Part shown: in pieces, positions 1 to 12,980 of the stretch | How the letters are laid out: every line of letters begins with the position of its first letter | How positions within the stretch are numbered: the stretch's first letter is position 1 | DNA from: Dryococelus australis | Lineage: Eukaryota > Arthropoda > Insecta > Phasmatodea > Phasmatidae | Assembly: GCA_029891345.1 (NCBI GenBank) | Contig: CM056995.1 | Location: 217,128,547-217,192,546 of the forward strand | DNA: 64,000 nucleotides | Reading direction: 5' to 3' | Notes under the pieces: generated by a model | Seen by the model: the letters and a program-made list of their open reading frames with translations, nothing else | Told to the model about the DNA's origin: nothing | The model's database searches: none | Made by a program: the position numbers and the translations under genes

Positions 1-1096
1 TTTGTATAGAGCAGCCAGAAGGATATGTAGTTCCCAGTCAAGAAGATAAGGTTTGCCTCCTCAAAAACGGCAATGTATGCGTTGAAACAAGCATTGAGGC
101 ATGGAATCAGAAACTCCATATTGCATTGTCTGAAATGGGGTTTAAAATGTGAGAACTTTCTGTTTACAGTAAATTGAATATGGAAAGTGTTATCAGTGCT
201 GTATATGTTGAGGACTGTCTAGTATTCTCCAACTTGCCAGAGAAAATAACTCAAAAGGGAAATTATGAATAGATTTAAGTCTAAGGATCTTGGGGAAGCA
301 CAGTGCTGTCTTGAACTGAGAATTCGGAGAAACAGAGTAGGGCGAAATTTATGTTGACCAGAGCAAATAAATTGAGGAAACGCGTAAGAGGTTCAGAAAG
401 ACCAATTGTAAACCTGTAGCACACCTTTGGATGTAAGTATTGACTTGACATCGAAAGTGAAATTGAACAAAATTTGTCATATTTGCCTTACAGAAGTTGA
501 ACAGGCTCACTGGTGTATCTTGCTGTGAACACTCGGCCTGACATAGCACACACAACTAGCGTATTGAGCCAATATAATTATAGCATGGCGAGACACAGGA
601 ACAGTGCCAAGAGAGTGCTTAGATACTTAAAAGGAACTGTGAATTACTGCATTGTGTTCAGAAAGAGTGGCAAAGATGTTTCCGATTTCGAATATGCTGA
701 TTGGATAAATGATAAGGAGACAAAGATCATATATGGGTTATGTTTTACCTCGTTGGTGCTGCTATTTCTTGGGAATCCAAGAAGCAAAGAACGGTGGCTC
801 TGTCGAGCACGGAAGCAGAATACATGGCGATGGCAGAAGCTACCAAGGAGGCAATCTTCATGAGAACCTTTTTGATGGAGCTGTTCAGAAGAGATGAACC
901 AATGAAGATATGGAATGACAATCGAGGAGCTCAAAAATTGTCGAATAACCCTGCACTACACAAAAGAACTACACACATTTATGTATGTGATCACTTTGTA
1001 CGAGATGCAGTCGAGGACAGGCAAGTAGTTTTTGACATTCTTCATACAAAAGAAATTGTGGCAGATATCCTAACCAAAGGACTCTTCATAAAATAG
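1..1096 (+). pseudogene. Ty1/copia retrotransposon pol relic (RT C-terminal part and RNase H)
   Basis: The window opens inside a broken copia-type polyprotein. Early pieces read like the reverse transcriptase region (EQPEGYVVPSQEDKVCLL, then AVYVEDCLVFSN near 200-230, where the usual YVDD-type box reads YVED). From about 513 the frame gives the typical stretch VNTRPDIAHTTSVLSQY, LRYLKGT, the RNase H motif YADW, then after a frameshift near 740 ALSSTEAEYMAMAEATKEA and HTKEIVADILTKGLF, ending at a TAG at 1094-1096. These are standard copia RT-connection and RNase H motifs. At least two frameshifts and several stops make it dead. The 5' part (gag, protease, integrase) lies outside the window. 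Confidence 0.9.
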
Positions 1097-4000
1097 CATA
1101 AAATGTGTGTGAAGGGGCTAAGTCTCGACACGAAGGATAAAGGGAGAGTGGTAAAATACATTTGGCAATGTAACATGTAATACATAACCTAGGCCACCTC
1201 GTTGTGATATCAAGAATTTTATGTTGTGCATCACATGACCAAATATTAAATTATGTTCGTTGTTGGCTATATCTGTGATTCAGTTAGCGAGTAAAAGGAA
1301 ATTAATATTGTTCCAAAGAAATAAGTTTGCTCGACTATACTCAGTTCAGGACCCAGTATGTAAGATGCATAGTTACTCACCTTTGACAGCCCCACTGTCA
1401 TTACAGGCAAACAATTATTTGCCACACCAGCTGTGAAACATATTGTACATAATTATACACATACCAAGGCACTTGTTTAATAATTTTCAACTGAAAATAT
1501 GTAGAGGAGGGATAGGATAAAACGTGCATACTCGGAAAATGTCAGATGTGTTAAATCCAGCAAAAAAAATTATTTATTCAAAAATATTCAAATTCAAAAT
1601 ATCTGTTTTGTCCTAAGCTGGAAAAATCATTCAAATGATCAAATATCCCTCAATGGCAATGATTAAAGAAAGAAGTGGCCATGGGTAATGGTCATTTTCA
1701 AATACCCTCATGTGACATGTATTTAAGTCTGACTTACGCACTTTAAATAAACGTAGTCCTCTCAAAAATTAAATACTTTTTTCTGAACTAAATTAAAGAT
1801 AACTCGGTTCTCAATTTAGGTAAAACACTTGACTTCTCTTTCAGGTAAAATTATGGTTAAAGTTTGCTGAAGCTAGTATAGACACCTAGCCAATATGGCG
1901 TCGTGTAGAATGTTCTACGCCAACGGCGTAATATAGCAAAATCTGAGATGAAATAAATTCAAAAACTTGATGAAAAACAGTTCTTGTGAAGAAATACTGC
2001 GTTCTGTTTTCGCCTACAATCTGGAATCTTGTAGAAAAGGATGGAGGTAGGAATATGCAGGTCTGGGTGTGTTGCTACTTTATGTGGCTCATGAACGTTA
2101 CAGGTCTAGCTAGCTACTTTAAACTCCTAAACAGCTGCTGAAAATAAAATATGCGGAGTGCTTACTCTCTAAACTCGATGCAAAAACACACAAAAAATTG
2201 TAGCAAGCTGATAGAACTAAAACACCCTAATTTCTAATGTAAATTCCTCCGCTACATCAAACTGTAGGACGAGCGTCCTAGCCTTAGATCCAGTGCAGTT
2301 GAAGGTTGGTGGGAGAGAGATAGATAGATAGAGATATTTCAAACGGCCCGTGCGGCCTAACCCTATGCTGAACTCTCCAGCCAATCGGAATCCAAGATTT
2401 GAACCTGTTAGCCAATCGCAGTGCTTCCTAACAAACGATATAAAATTACTCTAAATGGCGTAAATTCCTGTTCCATAGTAATGGGTCACGTAGATGTTAA
2501 TCAAAAATACAAAAGAAATTCAGTCAGGCATTCACAATAGAGGCCAAAAGTGCTAATTATTAGTTATTAATTAAAATAGAAACCAAAGGAAATGTAGTTC
2601 TCTATTTCAATTAAACATTAATTATTGTCATTCGTACATCTAAGTTTAAATATCCTAACCATAAAAAAATTCGAAAAAAAACAACATATGTGAAACATAG
2701 GCAAATTACAAGTGTTATGCATAATGAAAAATGTTAAGTTACAGAACAGCACCTCCTGGATAGAAATGTTTCCTAATCATGTTCAAGACATAACAAAACA
2801 ATAGAACCAAACATCCTGAACGTATCTGTATATGTGTACATATTCACGTAGTAATACATGTTTATTTAATATTTCCTTATTAAAACTGTCCATCCAACAG
2901 TCTCTTTGCAGTAGGGATAAAAATCACATTTGATATACTCTTATAAGAACCTGAAAAAGAAACACAACACAATGGTGCAAAATTTAACATAGCAACGCAT
3001 TGGGTAGGGATCTTTCACTGTTGGAAAGTCGCAAAATAAAATATAAAAGTTCTTGTTCTTTCCTGCGGTACTCTGGCAACAGTTTTGTTCACTCTTTTTG
3101 CCTCCTTTTTTAACAGTCTATTTTTAGATAGTCTTCAGCTGTCCGGAAGAGACGGGACAACACAACGTCTTAACACGTCGCACTGCATTTTTTTGCACTA
3201 AAGATCGTCGCAGTCGAGGCTCGCCAATCTCCAGCGAAAAACGTGTGTTTACATGTGCGCGTTTACGTTTACTGGCGTGTGCAGTGTAGTGCGTGTTTGT
3301 TGACTTACACAAAGTGTCTGTAGTTGCAGCACCATAAATGTTTGGTGATAAACTGTTCACTGGCTACACTTGCTCACTATCACTCGTGCATTGTTTACAT
3401 AGCACTTAAATGTTTATTAGGGTGTTTACATTACCACTACCTAGAAGGTTAGCTTTTCGAAATACTACGTAGGCAGCATATCACAGTACACAATACTAAA
3501 GAAGAATACATACATGAAGAGCGTACAACCATTGCTTCAATACGAAGCTACGCCTGAAAACTATAGGCGTTTTATTAAAACATCATCTTACGTTGCCAAA
3601 CCCATATGGCAACATTATAAACAAAACAACTAAGAATAGATGACATGACATAAACTCAGCAACAAACTTAATCTACTATATACAAATATCACAACTTTCA
3701 AGAAGTCCAGCAGCCCAAACAAAGCAGAGAAATATATTATTACCACAACAAAACATCGCTACTTTATCCTTGGAATATTTGAGGTGGTTTCTTAACCAAT
3801 GTGAATTATGAGCCAGCAGCAACGCAGTATAAATCACTGTATGTACAATCTAGTACTAGTGTTTATTTGTTGTCAAAATGTACACAGTTGCTTTGTTTGC
3901 CGTAAGAAGTCCTCCGGGTCTGTCTATTCTATTTTCAGGTGTCGGATCGAGCGGTGTTCCAGACATGAGGTAGCGAGTCTACTTAGAAATTTTTCTCATT

Positions 4001-4404
4001 GAGGTAGCTCAAAGTGTTTTCTAGGCAGCTAAGACCGTATCTCTCCCTGTTTAGGATCCCTGGTAACTAGGCAGTAGGCAAAACTTCTGTGTCGAGCACA
4101 TCACTTATCTCCAAACACGTCACAATACTGGCACAGCGATACAGTATTTGCAACTTTTTTTTCTCTGGCTCAGCCTTCCTCGAAGACACGCGGTGCAGGG
4201 CTTTAAAAATAAAATCTTGGGTGGTACTAATTAACTTTCATGGCTCATCGAGGGGCAGCAGACACTCCAGTCGCGCTCTCTTCTCGTAGCTTCATGTAAA
4301 CAAATCCTCTTACCAAGTACTCACTACTTATAAATCATAGTGCCTTCCACTAGCCTGCGTTCTACAAGGTGGCAAATCTGCTTCGCCTTACTACTGCTGT
4401 TTTC
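1097..4404. other. Gene-free AT-rich stretch, possibly with copia 3' LTR remains
   Basis: No recognisable gene. A purine-rich run (about 1132-1150, AAGGATAAAGGGAGAG) directly after the copia stop is in the right place for a polypurine tract, so a degraded 3' LTR could begin near 1150, but I cannot define its end. Short GATA repeats occur at 2319-2336. Around 3120-3400 and 3890-4300 the composition is richer in GC but the short ORFs there have no family resemblance. The 3.9-4.4 kb part may contain 3' sequence of the reverse-strand gypsy element that begins at 4405. Confidence 0.5.
2319..2336. repeat. Short GATA-type microsatellite
   Basis: The sequence reads GAGATAGATAGATAGAGATA, a short imperfect tetranucleotide run in otherwise single-copy-looking AT-rich DNA. 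Confidence 0.7.
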
Positions 4405-6690
4405 TTTCAAGCACCCGATTCATAAACTCGTAAATTACTCAGATTTTGCCTGCCAACTAATTCATTAGTGCCTGAGATAACCAACTCGTAACAGTTGTGA
4501 AAAAATTCTCTCTTTATCTCAAACGGCCCAGAAAATTGCGTAAGTTTCCTCATCAAATGGCCCCAGTGCATGATCATTCCTGCCACTTTAGTCAAAACAA
4601 GCTGACCTGGCTGTAGTTTATTTATTTTAGACGCCTTTGCGTATTTGGTTTGTTTCTCAGCTGCTAGATGCAATCTAAATCCAACTAGTTTTGTAACTTC
4701 GTCTCTTTAGTTCTCCGACTGTTGTTCGTCGCCGTGTCAATTTTTGGAGGTTGTGGCAGCTTACTAGAGTTGTAAATCACGAATCGTTGGCCCGTCAAGG
4801 TTTCCCAAGGGGTAAAATTAGTGCTCTTATGAATAGTGTGGTTAAAAATAAATTCTAAGAGTGGAACTTTATCTCGCCAACATTATCTCGCCAACTTTGT
4901 TTAGCTGTATGGCAAAATATGCGCAGTGCATGTCCCAAACTTCTCATTCTGCGCTCGACGGGACTTCCGGCCGGATGTCTGGGTGCAGTAGTAGTGGGTA
5001 CGATGCCCTTTTCTCTGAAACTTGTTTGCCATACATGTCCGGGAAATTGTATACCCTTGTCTGATAACTCATACAAGTTTTCCAACCTCTTTAATGAACT
5101 GTTCCAGTTTACTTACAACTGTCTTAGCATTGGCACACACTATTGAGTATAATTTCGTGTAATTAGAAAACACATCCATCACTACGAAAATATAGGTCAC
5201 TCCAACCTTTGAACGTGGGAATGAACCAAACAGATCAACTGACACCAAATCCAATGGATTTTCTGGAATAATAGGCTTTATTTCACCTGCTAAGTTTTCT
5301 TGAGGATGTTTACATTTCTTACACAAGTCACAGGTCATTACGGTGATGGTAACTTTTTGTAACATTTTTTCCAGAAGAATTGTCTACACAAAGCTTCGTT
5401 CGATTTTCTTATGCCTACATGGCCAACCAACTCGTGCGAACCAATTATAAGCTGTTCCTGCAATTTTTCCAGTACGACAATTTTCCATTCCATTTCAAAT
5501 TCCTTCCGATGCAAACCACGTTGAAACAAAACTCTCTCAGAACTTGTACAAAAATAATTCCTCAGTGGATGCTCAGCTGTCGCATCTTGAAGCTTGTTCA
5601 ATACTTTGCTGCAAAAGTTATCTGCTTTCTGATCTTGCAAAACATTAGCAAAAATCTCTTACGATAGCAGTGACAACTCTGGTTGCGTAGCAGCTTGGGC
5701 AACAAAAAATTTGTTCGAATTCTTATTCTCCACTTCCGGTGCTCCATCCCGAATACAGCTGAGGTAATGTGCTGCGACATTCTAGTTTCCTTAAATGTGC
5801 TAAAAATGTAGGTTAAATTCCTGTATTAACAGTGACCATCGGGTCAGCCGACTACTGAAAAATATTCCCGTCCGTTAACTTATTAATGCTTGGTGGTAAG
5901 TCGTCAGTACAATACGCTCGCCCAGTAACAACTTACCAAAATGCTGTAGCACCCAAACTGCTCCTAACATTTCCTTCTCAGTCACAGTATAGTTTTTCTC
6001 TCCCTTATTAAGCGTTCGGCTCGCCATAGCGACTGTCTTATCAGCACCGTCGAAGCTCAGTTTTGCGAACTTCGCTCACAAAGCGTAGTTTGATGCATCC
6101 ATGTACAAATAATACATGGCACCTTGTACAGGATGATGAATTATATGTTTACTCAAAAACAGTTCCTTCACAGTTTCGAAAGCCTGCTGTTTATCTCCTG
6201 TCCACTTCCAGGTTACATCCTTTCTCAATAGTTCAAACAACGGTGCACACACTTGCACAACCTTATCTGAATAATTGCTGTAAAAACCGGCCACTCCAAG
6301 GAACTCTCTTAAATGTCTTACGTTCCTGGTCACAGGAAACTCCATGATAGCAGCTAGCTTATCCGGCGCCATGCGTATCCCTTCTGGGGTCAAAACATGC
6401 CCTAGAAAAGTCACTTCCTCGCGACAGAAAAGTGACTTCCTTAATTTAACTGACATTCCGGAGGCTGTCAACTTGTTTAGCACGGTCTGCAGGTGCTCCA
6501 AATTCTCTTTAAAGGTGGCTTGACTTAACCAAAATATTGTCCATGTAACAACATGCGAACTCGGTGCATTCTTCGCCCAAGGTGACAGTCGTACAAGGTT
6601 AGTAAAGGGAGGTTGCCTCAGATGGGCGCGCATCTTTCTGCGCAGGTAGCATGAATGAAGTGTTTGGTAAATGCAAACAGTTAGATACAA
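4405..6690 (-). pseudogene. Ty3/gypsy retrotransposon pol relic (RT, RNase H, integrase)
   Basis: Read on the reverse strand, domains are in gypsy order. At 6690-6076 is the reverse-transcriptase palm/thumb: LFCREEVTFLGHVLTPEGI, then LREFLGVAGFYSNY. The catalytic box is visible in a shifted frame near 6545 as YMDN instead of YxDD. RNase H follows (SRTLNKGEKNYTVTEKEML near 5985-6030), with DHQAL changed to YHQAL. At 5640-5340 is the integrase zinc-binding region (SHELVGHVGIRKSNEALCR, CDLCKKC), then the core with VSVDLFGSFPRSKVGVTYIF at 5365-5069 and APRHPAGSPVERRMR at 5085-4855, and a C-terminal piece (LQPGQLVLTK) at 4673-4407. Multiple frameshifts and stops break it, and gag and most of RT are missing upstream of 6690 where a different element begins. 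Confidence 0.9.
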
Positions 6691-7600
6691 GGATTTTAAA
6701 CTATCAAAAGTATAACATAAATACGAACAGCAGCAATGAAGTTATTTTAGGAATTAGCAGAAATGATAATAAAAGAACTCAAAACTCAAAATGTACAATT
6801 ACAACTACAAGAACAATAAATGCAGGAACTAGAAAAACATAAAAAACAACAAACACAGAAGAAAACTTATGCTAGTACCATCAGAAATGTAGAAGAAAAC
6901 ATAATAAATATTTAAATATAACTAAAACAGCCAGAAAAGAATGGAAGTAGTGGAGTAACAAAGAACGAAATACTAAAAAGCATCAACCCAAAAGAAAAGA
7001 AAATTAAAGTGAATAAAATAACGAAATCAGGAAATCAAGGGATAACAATAAAAGTCCAGAATAAAGATCAAGCAGAAAACACAAAGAAAATTATTGAGAA
7101 TAAAAATAGTGAATTAAAAATTAATGAAATAAAGCAAAAGAATTTTAAAATTATAATTTATGATGTTGACAAAAAAAAAACAAACAGAAGATATCTACGA
7201 AAAAATTTATCATAATATAATACCAGAAGATATGACAGAACAAGACTACAAACAACAAGCAAAAACAGTACTTAGAAACAAGCCAGATAAAAAAAATATA
7301 ATCATAGAAGTCACCCCTAAAGTGTTTTTCTAATCAAACTAAACTATAAGATCTACATAATTTGGCAGTCATATAAATACAATGAATTGATATCACCAGC
7401 AAGATGTTTGAAGTGTCTCCGATTTGGGCACGTGCGTAAGTACTGCCGCTCTGAGCGCCAGTAATTTCCGCACTGCTCAGAGGAGGGACATACACATACC
7501 AATTGTAACAAAACCAGCAAGCTCCAGTATGTATTAGTTTTAACACAAATGGCAACAATAACAAACATCACACACTTAGTAACACATGGCCATCCTACAT
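6691..7600 (+). pseudogene. Non-LTR retrotransposon ORF1 (gag-like, zinc knuckles)
   Basis: A broken, lysine- and asparagine-rich frame ends in a gag-type zinc-knuckle region at about 7393-7512. The first knuckle is complete (CLKCLRFGHVRKYC, CCHC spacing). After an in-frame stop comes a second (HCSEEGHTHTNC) whose first cysteine position is lost. Two or three CCHC knuckles at the end of ORF1 are typical of R1/jockey-group LINEs. The preceding 600 bp are so A-rich that the translation is mostly K, N, I and T, and no domain can be assigned. ORF2 of the same element follows at once on the same strand. Confidence 0.75.
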
Positions 7601-10600
7601 AATAGCAAAAAAATTATACTAAAAATAACACTCCAAATAATTTTAATTATGATTAGGTGTGGGCAACTTAGCTTACGAAGATCGAAAGTAGCAACAGTGG
7701 AAACTAGGCAAATTATTAAAGCAAAACAATTGGACATCGTATTAGTTCAAGAATCATATGCAGGAAAAGGAGATATCGAAGGTTTAGGGCACACACTAAT
7801 TATTAGCAAAAGTAATCAAGAAAAACTATGGAGCGCAGTAATGTTAAGTAATAATACATCACATTTATATCTAAAACAGCTCAGTATAGATAAAATTACA
7901 ACAATAATGATACAAGATTTTATCCCAATGTATTTTATCTCGGCATATTTTCCACCAAGTGAAATTATTTAAAATTCATTACAGAAGTTACAAAACATAC
8001 TCAATGAACTTAAAGGACACGACATTATTATAGCAGCATATACTAATTCCAAATCAAAACTTTGGTGCTCTGAAACAGAGGACGAAAGAGACAACCTAAT
8101 GGAAATTTTTATCGCAAATAATTATTTGCATATATTAAATGAAAAAAAAAAGCAGTATCACAACATAGGATTCAATACACGGCACCATTAACATTGATAT
8201 AACCTAATGTACAACAAAATTATATAAGAATTGTAAAAAAAAATGGTAAATGGAAGAAACTGCTGTTAGTGATAATAATCTAATATGGGAAATAAATAAT
8301 CAACAAATTATAGAAAGAACAATTAAAACTATAACTAAACCTTTATAACAAAATTTCAGCATATATACGATAACATAATACAACAAAATAACAATATACA
8401 AGATTTAGAAATAAAAATAATGAAAATAACGGAAAATATACAAAACTTTTTTAAAACTACTAAAGTTATAAGTAGCAATTATAAACAACCAAAAGATTGA
8501 CAGAAGAGTTATCAAATAAAAGAAAATTAGTACAAAACATAAAAAAACATACGGAATGCTGTCCATGTAGAAATAAACAAGAACTAAATATACTACTTAA
8601 TTTAGATTGAAAAGCATGTAAACACTTAATAAAGGAAATTAGAATTTAAAAAATGGCAGGATTTTGTAACTAATGATATTAAACAAAACGTATGGGGAAT
8701 TCCATACAAAACAATTATGTGAAAAATAAAAAAAAATCAATAACTTTAAATTCTTTAGAAGATGATAATACTTTTACTAAATCCATTGAAGAAACACACA
8801 CAAAAATTGTTAAAAGGCCTAATACCCAAAAAATAAATAAATATAATTCAAATTATAAATGAAAACAATCAAATAATATAAGATCATCATATAACAATAG
8901 AAGTCGAACTAGCATATAAAAATCAAAGCAATGAAAAAGCTCCAGGAATAGAGCAAATGAACTATCACACAAATATGGCACAACATAGACAGACATATTG
9001 GATAATTTCAAAAGTGTTTTAATAATGGAATATTCCCTCAAATATGGGGGGTGGGGGGGGAAGCTGAAATTAATTTCTTCTATAAAGGAAATAATAAACC
9101 ATTCCAAAAAAACATCATACAAACCTATAACTTTACTCTCAATATTAAGGAAAATGTTCGAATTTATAATAAATAAAAAATTAATAACACTCTTCACAGA
9201 AATAAATTATTTTCATAATCAATAGGGATTTATAAAAGGTAAATCAACAGAAGACACAATTAATAAAGTAATTTCAATAGTACACAATAGTAATAATAAA
9301 TATTTTAATAGGTATAAGTCTAGATATAACAATGGCATTCCCATATCTTAAAAAAAAAAACACATAATTAAAAATAAAATTAATCAATTTAAACATAAAA
9401 AACGTAAAAATATATTAAGTAATTATTTAGAAGACAGATATGCAATAATAAAACTTAGTAATAAAACAATAAAATATAAAGTAGATAGAGGTTGTCCACA
9501 GGGTTAGGTCCTAGGGCCAACACTGTGGAACCTCTGTTTTAATGCTTTTCTAAACTTACCTCAACACATTGAAATAGATGAGATAGCATGTGCAGATGAC
9601 TGTTTAATAATAATACAAGGTTATAATAGAAGAGAAAGGGAAGAATTAGGGCATAATGTAATGATACAAACAGAACAATGGTTAGAGCAAACATATATAG
9701 ACGAAACTAAAATTATTATTTTAAAAGGCACTTTACATTAAAGACCACCACAAATGAAATACAAAAATTAATCAACAGTAACAGAACAAATATTTAGGTA
9801 TATTGGACACTAAACTTACATTCTTGCCACACATTAAATATATTACAACTAAAGCTAGAAATGTATTCTTCAATCTCAAGAAAATAACTGTAACAGACTG
9901 GGGATTAAAATTAAATAATTGGTGATTTTGGTATAAAAAATATTTTTACCAATAATTCTGTACGCAGCTAGTAGTTGGGAGCTAAAATTTAACAATAAAT
10001 ATTTTTAAAACATTCTTAGAGCACAACGTAAAGTTTTAATCATATGCACTAAACAATACAGCACAATTTCTTTTGACACTGTTATAACTATAGCTAAATA
10101 ATTACCATTAGAAATGACAGCAAAAATTGCATTAATATTTATAAATTATGAAAAAACAACGAAATAACATGGAACAATATAAAAATAGAAAAAATTGAAA
10201 GAAACAATATATTTTCTTCTTATAATTATGAAATGCTTACTGTAAAAAAAAAATTGAAACAAAAATTTGAAACAAAAATACTTCAAACCTGGCAGGAAGA
10301 ATATAATGAATCTGAAACTGGACAGGGTTTTAAAACATTTCAAATATTGAAGATTGGTATACATGTAAAGATAAGTATAACCTTAAAGTATTCGAAAATG
10401 TATCGGGACACACACAAATAAATAGTTATTTATTTAGAATAAATAAAGAAACACTGATATTTGTCGATATGGAGAAATACAGATAACACAACACCTCCTC
10501 TTTAATAGTCATCTATATACACACGAGAAAAATATATTACAGCAAACATTAGTTAGGTATGGTGAAGACTGGCCTTTAATAGATTTAAAAAATATTTATA

Positions 10601-10640
10601 AACAACCTTTTACATAGCAATCGCATATTTAATTAAAACA
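7601..10640 (+). pseudogene. Non-LTR retrotransposon ORF2 (endonuclease + reverse transcriptase), R1-like
   Basis: An AP-endonuclease-type N-terminus reads RSKVATVETRQIIKAKQLDI then VLVQESYAGKGDI (about 7675-7770) and YFISAYFPPSEII at 7930-7968, as in R1/LOA-group LINEs. The reverse transcriptase follows at about 9080-9740: SYKPITLLSILRKMFE, GFIKGKSTEDTI, VDRGCPQG*VLGPTLWNLCF with a stop inside the motif, and the catalytic box as ACADDCL, where YADD has become CADD. Many stops and frameshifts. The C-terminal part (9740-10640) is too degraded to define an end. The forward strand is strikingly A-rich throughout. Confidence 0.85.
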
Positions 10641-11835
10641 ATAGATTAATATGTACAAATATTAAATACAGATACAGCGTCAGATTGACCTGTGTGACTC
10701 GACTCTTTAAGTTGTTTTATGTTTGCATCTAAATTTTTAATTCTAGGAACTGTTTCATTTGTAGTTAAAAATTGTGTGTAAAACACAAATGTTATGTTTA
10801 TTTTGTCCTTAGTTATTGTTTTGTAATGGGTAATGTTATGTTTTACTGTATTGTATTTTTTTTTTTTTTTCAAAAAAGAAAAAATGGAGAAAAATAGGAA
10901 AAAATAAACTAGTGTCGCCTGGGGGGGGGGGCAGGCGGAGACCACCTCGTGGTTCCCCAAGGACTAGGCGCCGGTGGGAGCAAAGCTCCATCCCCTCCGC
11001 GACTGGAAGGGGAAGCTGCGGATTCTGAAGGGGTATTGTCCTGGAAGTCTCCGTAGTTGGTCTGGAAGGGAGTGGAGGGGGAGAACACGGAAATAGTTTT
11101 AGAAAAATTAAGGATGGGGACAATGGAGCCCTCTAGGTTGCGCGTGTAGCTGCCGCCGCGGCGGGTGGTGGCGCTAACACAGTATCCGGCTAGTTTGCTG
11201 GTGGGCCGGCTGGCTGTGGTGGGGGTGGCTCGGGGGAAATACGCGGTCCCTGGCCCTGGTCATTCATCATGGTGGACTGGTGAGACGTCTGGATACATGA
11301 CATCACCCAGAAAGACATGTTGAAGGACCGGCGAGGAGGAAGGCTTGCCAATCTCTGTCCACAGAGATTCGGTAGACACATTTGTTAGTAGTTTCGAAAA
11401 TAGTTAAAACAAAAATCACCTGGTGTCTGGACGAACAACCGCCTTCCTGAACTCGCATCATCAGAGTCAGGACCCATTAGATTTGCTTTCATATCTCTTA
11501 AAAAATTATTTTCATAAAAGGTAGATAGGTTTAAATTAGTAATAAGTTATGTAATAACTTCCCTGGAAATTAAACCCCCTCCCCCCAAATAAAACAATTT
11601 TAATTTAATTTAACTGATTATGTAACAGCGTTCACGACTTTCAATTGGGATCATTGTGGGGGAGGGGATATTGAAAAGATGTCCAACGATCCCCTTTTTG
11701 GCTACTATCTGATAAGAGAAATGAAAAATGTTGTATATAGGAAGTAAATTAATCTACTTTAATTTTAAAAATATAATAATTTAGTTATGGCCAGTGGCAA
11801 AGCACTGATAAAATTTGTAATTTCTTTGTTGTTGA
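10641..11835. other. Gene-free stretch with a GC-rich block, possibly LINE 3' UTR
   Basis: A T tract (about 10856-10870) and a G tract (10921-10931) are followed by a sharp change to GC-rich DNA from about 10915 to 11400 (for example GGACTAGGCGCCGGTGGGAG), then AT-rich again. Its position just after the LINE coding remains and its contrast with the AT-rich LINE body suggest a 3' UTR or another element's end, but no defining motif is seen. The proline-rich translations of this block are compositional. Confidence 0.35.
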
Positions 11836-11910
11836 CAACCCATGACCTTCGACCCAAACCTTTGACCCGAGACCTTGACTTTGATCATGGCGACCTCTGA
11901 CACCAAAAAC
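11836..11910 (-). repeat. GACCTTGAC-rich segment, left partner of an inverted pair
   Basis: The forward strand reads ACCCATGACCTTCGACCC, then GAGACCTTGACTTT and GCGACCTCTGACACC. The reverse complement of 15527-15606 has the same series of motifs in the same order (ACCCATGACCTT, GTGACCTTCACCTTGACC, GTGACCTCTGACCCC). The two therefore lie in inverted orientation on either side of the capsid/protease module. Similarity is partial, not a clean terminal repeat. Confidence 0.5.
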
Positions 11911-12812
11911 CCTTTAAAAAATGGCAAAAGAATTTATTAAAAATAATTCTTAGTAAAAATATTAAGAAATTTATTAAAAATATATTATAAAATTATCTAA
12001 AAATTATTAAGAATAATTTAAAAATTCCAGTCCGCGGCGACCACTTTTATAAACTATTTCCCTTTTTCTCATAAAATTTCTCTTTTCCCTTAAAATTCTA
12101 TTTCCCCCGAAAAATTTATAGAAACGTTTTTAAAATTAAAAAAAAAAAAAAACTTAAATTTCCGGAGGATCTACCAGTACCACCAATTACCTCCATTCGG
12201 CTCCAGCAAACGAAAAACTCCCTCACACCCACCCTCCTCCCACCTAAACTCATTTTATTGTATGCCGCCATATTTGTTTTTTTTTTTTTTTCGTACAACA
12301 TTTGTGTATGTGTTACTGGAGGTTGCCATGTTGGGAGGCAGCCATCTTGCTAGTTGCAGACCTCCATGTTTGTTTATTTGTTTTATAGTTTGCATCTCAT
12401 TTCGTGCGACATCCATATTAGATTTCATATGTTTTCATCATCTGTGTATGACCAAGTGACAGCCATATTTGTTTGTGTTCAAAGTATAGGTTGCTCTGAC
12501 AGCACCCACCAATGTTTTTTATTGGATAATTAGTCACGTTCGTTTCATACCCTCCACATTGTATTCTATTCTCAACACATGTAGTATCGATTATGCGACC
12601 TGCTATCAGCCTGTACGGAATGGTGACATTGACCATTCTTGCAAACTACTTAGTTTATTAATTTTTGGTTTATTCGTAAATGAGAATATTTTTATTTAAA
12701 ATATTTCTTACGTATAAGGCAGGGAGGTTTTTGAAATAAAACACATCATATCTCTTTTAATAAAAGTTATTGTACACACAATACAATATACAGGTTTATT
12801 AATCTTCGATGT
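11911..12812. other. Gene-free AT-rich stretch
   Basis: No gene seen. It holds low-complexity TTATTAAAAAT-type DNA to about 12010, A and T homopolymers near 12140 and 12275, and several CCATNTTG words (for example GCCATGTTGGGAGGCAGCC near 12325). An AATAAA-type signal for the reverse-strand genes to the right lies close to 12798 (reverse strand reads TTAATAAACC), just after the small trailing ORF ends. Confidence 0.5.
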
Positions 12813-12966
12813 TCACCGCTCGATGTCTGCCCCGACGACCCAGGTATTGAAGCGGGCAGGGAAACTCAATGATTTGAAGTACGCCCTTCCATTATAACGT
12901 TTCGGCACCTTCTCGAACCTTGAAGCAGGCGATGTTCGAATACGAGTAAACAGTTGTAGTGTGCAT
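12813..12966 (-). pseudogene. Small ORF trailing the capsid-like gene
   Basis: Reverse strand, 15 bp after the capsid-like gene stops. An ATG (12964-12966) opens a short frame, MHTTTVYSYSNIACFKV, and a shifted frame continues as VPKRYNGRAYFKSLSFPARF and closes with a TGA at 12813-12815. An AATAAA-like signal follows 15 bases later. The size (about 50 codons), tight spacing and same orientation suggest it belongs to the virus-like module, but I do not recognise the protein. It could also be chance. Confidence 0.35.
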
Positions 12967-12980
12967 ACAGTCAGCTGTGC

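Noticed and set aside
3124..3360. 78-codon reverse-strand ORF
   Set aside because: No family resemblance, and its position between copia and gypsy remains gives no support.
10836..11381. Proline-rich reverse-strand ORFs
   Set aside because: They come from the GC-rich block with G and T tracts; compositional only.
12418..12636. 72-codon Cys-containing reverse-strand ORF as another gene of the virus-like module
   Set aside because: It lies beyond the probable polyadenylation signal and has no family resemblance.
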